In this document: one piece after another, positions 5,450-6,872 of the stretch
Layout of the letters: every line of letters begins with the position of its first letter
Numbering within the stretch: the stretch's first letter is position 1
NCBI GenBank assembly: GCA_945878385.1
Contig: CAMCTE010000149.1
Span: 1 to 6,872 of the forward strand
Length of the DNA stretch: 6,872 bases
Direction: 5' to 3'
From: Azohydromonas lata NBRC 102462
GTDB taxonomy: Bacteria > Pseudomonadota > Gammaproteobacteria > Burkholderiales > Burkholderiaceae_C
The notes under the pieces: generated by a model
Told to the model about the DNA's origin: nothing
What the model saw: the letters and a program-made list of their open reading frames with translations, nothing else
Database searches by the model: none
Made by a program: the position numbers and the translations under genes

Positions 5450-6091
5450 ATGAAATTCGTCGCCTTTGAGCGCGCCCTGCAGGGGACCGGAGCGAGCCGC
5501 CGCCTGCGCAATGCCGGCAAGGTGCCCGGTATCGTCTACGGTGCCGGTGAGCCCTCGATGATCGAACTCGATCACAACGCGCTCTACCACGCCCTGAAGA
5601 AGGAAGCCTTCCACTCGTCGATCCTCGACATGGAACTGGCCGGCAAGGAACAGAAGGTTCTGCTGCGCGACTTCCAGATGCACCCCTGGCGTCAGCAGGT
5701 GCTGCACATCGACTTCCAGCGCGTGGACGAGACCACCCGCCTGCGCAAGAAGGTGCCCCTGCACTATGTGGGTGAAGAGAATTCACCGGCCGTGAAGACC
5801 GACAAGTGCGTCGTCTCTCATGTGGCCACTGAAATCGAAATCGAGTGCCTGGCCGTGTCCCTGCCCGAATTCATCCAGGTGGACCTCTCCAGCCTCGTGC
5901 GCGGCAAGTCCCTGCATGTGTCGGATGTCGTGGCCCCCGAAGGTGCCAAGATCGTTCGCCACGGCAGTCTGAACCCGGTGATCGTGGCCGTGGCCGAACC
6001 CAAGGCTGAGGAAGAGATCGTCGCTGCCGCACCGGCCGCTGCACCTGCCAAGGGCAAGGGCAAGAAGGACGAGAAGCAGAACAAGAAGTGA
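5450..6091 (+). CDS. rplY: Large ribosomal subunit protein bL25, long Ctc/TL5 form
   Basis: Binds 5S rRNA in the central protuberance of the 50S subunit. 213 residues, the two-domain form, in contrast to the 94-residue single-domain L25 of E. coli. The N-terminal 5S-binding domain (about 1-92) shows RRLRNAGKVPGIVYG, the YHALKKEAFHSSIL segment and the HIDFQRVD strand. The C-terminal TL5-type beta domain (about 95-185) runs from VPLHYVGEEN through VSLPEFIQVDLSSL and GKSLHVSDV to the GSLNPVIVAV strand. A low-complexity Ala/Lys-rich tail (about 186-213) ends in lysines, typical of the beta-proteobacterial form. ATG 5450 has GGAG six bases upstream. It is flanked by the prs terminator before and a strong terminator after, so it is probably its own transcription unit, with the structured leader as a likely control point. 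Confidence 0.97.
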   Translation: MKFVAFERALQGTGASRRLRNAGKVPGIVYGAGEPSMIELDHNALYHALKKEAFHSSILDMELAGKEQKVLLRDFQMHPWRQQVLHIDFQRVDETTRLRKKVPLHYVGEENSPAVKTDKCVVSHVATEIEIECLAVSLPEFIQVDLSSLVRGKSLHVSDVVAPEGAKIVRHGSLNPVIVAVAEPKAEEEIVAAAPAAAPAKGKGKKDEKQNKK

Positions 6092-6120
6092 CCGACCGCG
6101 CGTCGACGCATCTGTGAACG

Positions 6121-6146
6121 GGGGCACTTCGGTGCCCCTTTTCTTT
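6121..6146 (+). terminator. Rho-independent terminator of rplY, UUCG tetraloop
   Basis: GGGGCAC (6121-6127) and GTGCCCC (6132-6138) form a perfect seven-base-pair stem closed by TTCG, giving the very stable C(UUCG)G tetraloop. TTTTCTTT follows at 6139-6146. It lies 29 bases after the rplY stop and is the strongest terminator in the window. Confidence 0.93.
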
Positions 6147-6205
6147 GGCGGTCAACCCGCCGCGGGGTGGCGCTGAAGGGGTGCCCGGTCGGCACCGCAT
6201 CGCCC

Positions 6206-6211
6206 GATAAT
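6206..6211 (+). promoter_or_regulatory. Candidate -10 element of pth
   Basis: GATAAT (five of six matches to TATAAT) ends seven bases before the pth ATG at 6219, so initiation at normal spacing would fall at or next to the A of the start codon. There is no Shine-Dalgarno in front of the ATG. The region where a -35 should lie (about 6182-6189) is a poor match and overlaps a small hairpin, GGTGCC/GGCACC (6180-6185, 6191-6196). Confidence 0.4.
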
Positions 6212-6218
6212 TTCCATC

Positions 6219-6872
6219 ATGATTCAGCTCATCGTGGGCCTGGGCAATCCCGGGCCTGAATACATCGACACCCGCCACAACGCCGGCTTCTGGTGGGTAG
6301 ACGAGGCCGCCCACCGCCTGAAGGCCCGCCTGTTGGCCGACAAAGCCTACTTCGGCGATGTGGCACGGGTGAATGCGCCGCTGCCCGGTGTGGCCGGCCC
6401 GGTGTGGCTGCTGCAGCCGCAAACCTTCATGAACCTCAGCGGCAAGTCGGTGGGCGCGTTGGCGCGCTTCTTCAAGATCGCACCCGAAGCAATCCTGGTG
6501 GTGCACGATGAACTCGACCTGCTGCCCGGTCAGGTCAAGCTCAAGCAAGGCGGGGGCGCGGCGGGTCACAATGGTTTGAAGGACATCAGTGCACAACTGG
6601 GTTCCCCGAACTATTGGCGGCTGCGTCTGGGCATCGGGCACCCAGGTGACCGGGCTGAAGTCGCCGCCTATGTGCTGAGAAAACCGCCTCAGGCGGAGCG
6701 GGCCCTGGTGCACGAGGCCTGCACCAAGTCTCTGGCTGCACTGGAACACCTGCTGCGCGGCGAGATGGAGGCCGCCGGGCGGCTGGTACACGCGCAGCCG
6801 CCGCGGCCAAAGCCGCCAAAGCCCCCCACCCCCACCCTAACCCCGACGCCGGTGTCGAATGCGCAGCCCGAA
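6219..6872 (+). CDS. pth: Peptidyl-tRNA hydrolase, 3' end outside window
   Basis: Cytosolic esterase that cleaves peptidyl-tRNA released by stalled ribosomes, recycling tRNA. 218 codons are visible without a stop; the E. coli enzyme has 194 residues. IVGLGNPGPEY (5-15) has Asn10, and TRHNAGF (18-24) has catalytic His20. TFMNLSG carries Asn72, VVHDELDLLPG carries Asp97, and GGGAAGHNGLKD carries Asn118. These match E. coli Asn10, His20, Asn68, Asp93 and Asn114 with a steady shift of four. The fold should end near residue 191. What follows is a proline-rich tail: 11 of residues 194-218 are Pro, with Lys, Thr and Arg between, still open at the edge. The tail could be a genuine extension or the product of a frameshift near the 3' end. 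ATG 6219 has no Shine-Dalgarno but a -10-like box just upstream. Glutamine tRNA and translation genes nearby fit its role. Confidence 0.95.
   Translation, partial: MIQLIVGLGNPGPEYIDTRHNAGFWWVDEAAHRLKARLLADKAYFGDVARVNAPLPGVAGPVWLLQPQTFMNLSGKSVGALARFFKIAPEAILVVHDELDLLPGQVKLKQGGGAAGHNGLKDISAQLGSPNYWRLRLGIGHPGDRAEVAAYVLRKPPQAERALVHEACTKSLAALEHLLRGEMEAAGRLVHAQPPRPKPPKPPTPTLTPTPVSNAQPE

Noticed and set aside
6100..6109. Perfect palindrome GCGTCGACGC after rplY
   Set aside because: Ten bases of alternating-type GC-rich sequence can arise by chance, and it lies in the short spacer before the real terminator with no partner copy in the window.
1..6872. Mobile element, CRISPR array, prophage or defence system
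   Set aside because: No transposase, integrase, terminal repeats, regularly spaced repeats or defence-type proteins are visible; gene order and content are conserved housekeeping.

Overview
This window is a GC-rich stretch of bacterial chromosome carrying conserved housekeeping genes. The protein sequences (MutM, LolB, IspE, Prs, two-domain L25, Pth) and the gene order mutM / TPR protein - lolB - ispE - tRNA-Gln - prs - rplY - pth point to a betaproteobacterium of the Burkholderiales, probably Comamonadaceae-like. That placement rests on recalled family resemblance, not on a search. I see no insertion sequence, phage gene, CRISPR array, toxin-antitoxin pair or other accessory system.

Layout. 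Positions 1-565 hold the 5' part of mutM on the minus strand; its 3' end lies outside the window. A 91-bp divergent spacer follows. From 657 everything reads on the plus strand. A secreted TPR-repeat protein, lolB and ispE form a tight cluster in which each junction is a 4-base GTGA start/stop overlap. After ispE come a 61-bp gap, a tRNA-Gln(UUG) at 4172-4248, a 110-bp leader and prs. A clear intrinsic terminator ends prs. rplY follows with its own structured leader and a second clear terminator. pth starts at 6219 and is still open at the window edge.

The genes serve unrelated core functions: oxidised-base repair (MutM), cell-envelope biogenesis (TPR protein and LolB), isoprenoid precursor synthesis (IspE), PRPP synthesis (Prs), 5S rRNA/ribosome assembly (L25), and glutamine decoding plus peptidyl-tRNA recycling (tRNA-Gln, Pth). 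The grouping resembles the lolB-ispE-prs-pth neighbourhood of gammaproteobacteria, so it is an old syntenic block and not a new pathway.

The interest lies mostly in regulation and in details. An inverted repeat of 14 paired positions straddles the prs start codon. A good extended -10 promoter lies inside ispE, pointing at tRNA-Gln and prs. The rplY leader can fold in two mutually exclusive ways. -10-like hexamers sit 6-7 bases before the ATG of both mutM and pth, suggesting leaderless mRNAs. IspE has an insertion of about 28 residues, and Pth has a proline-rich C-terminal extension.
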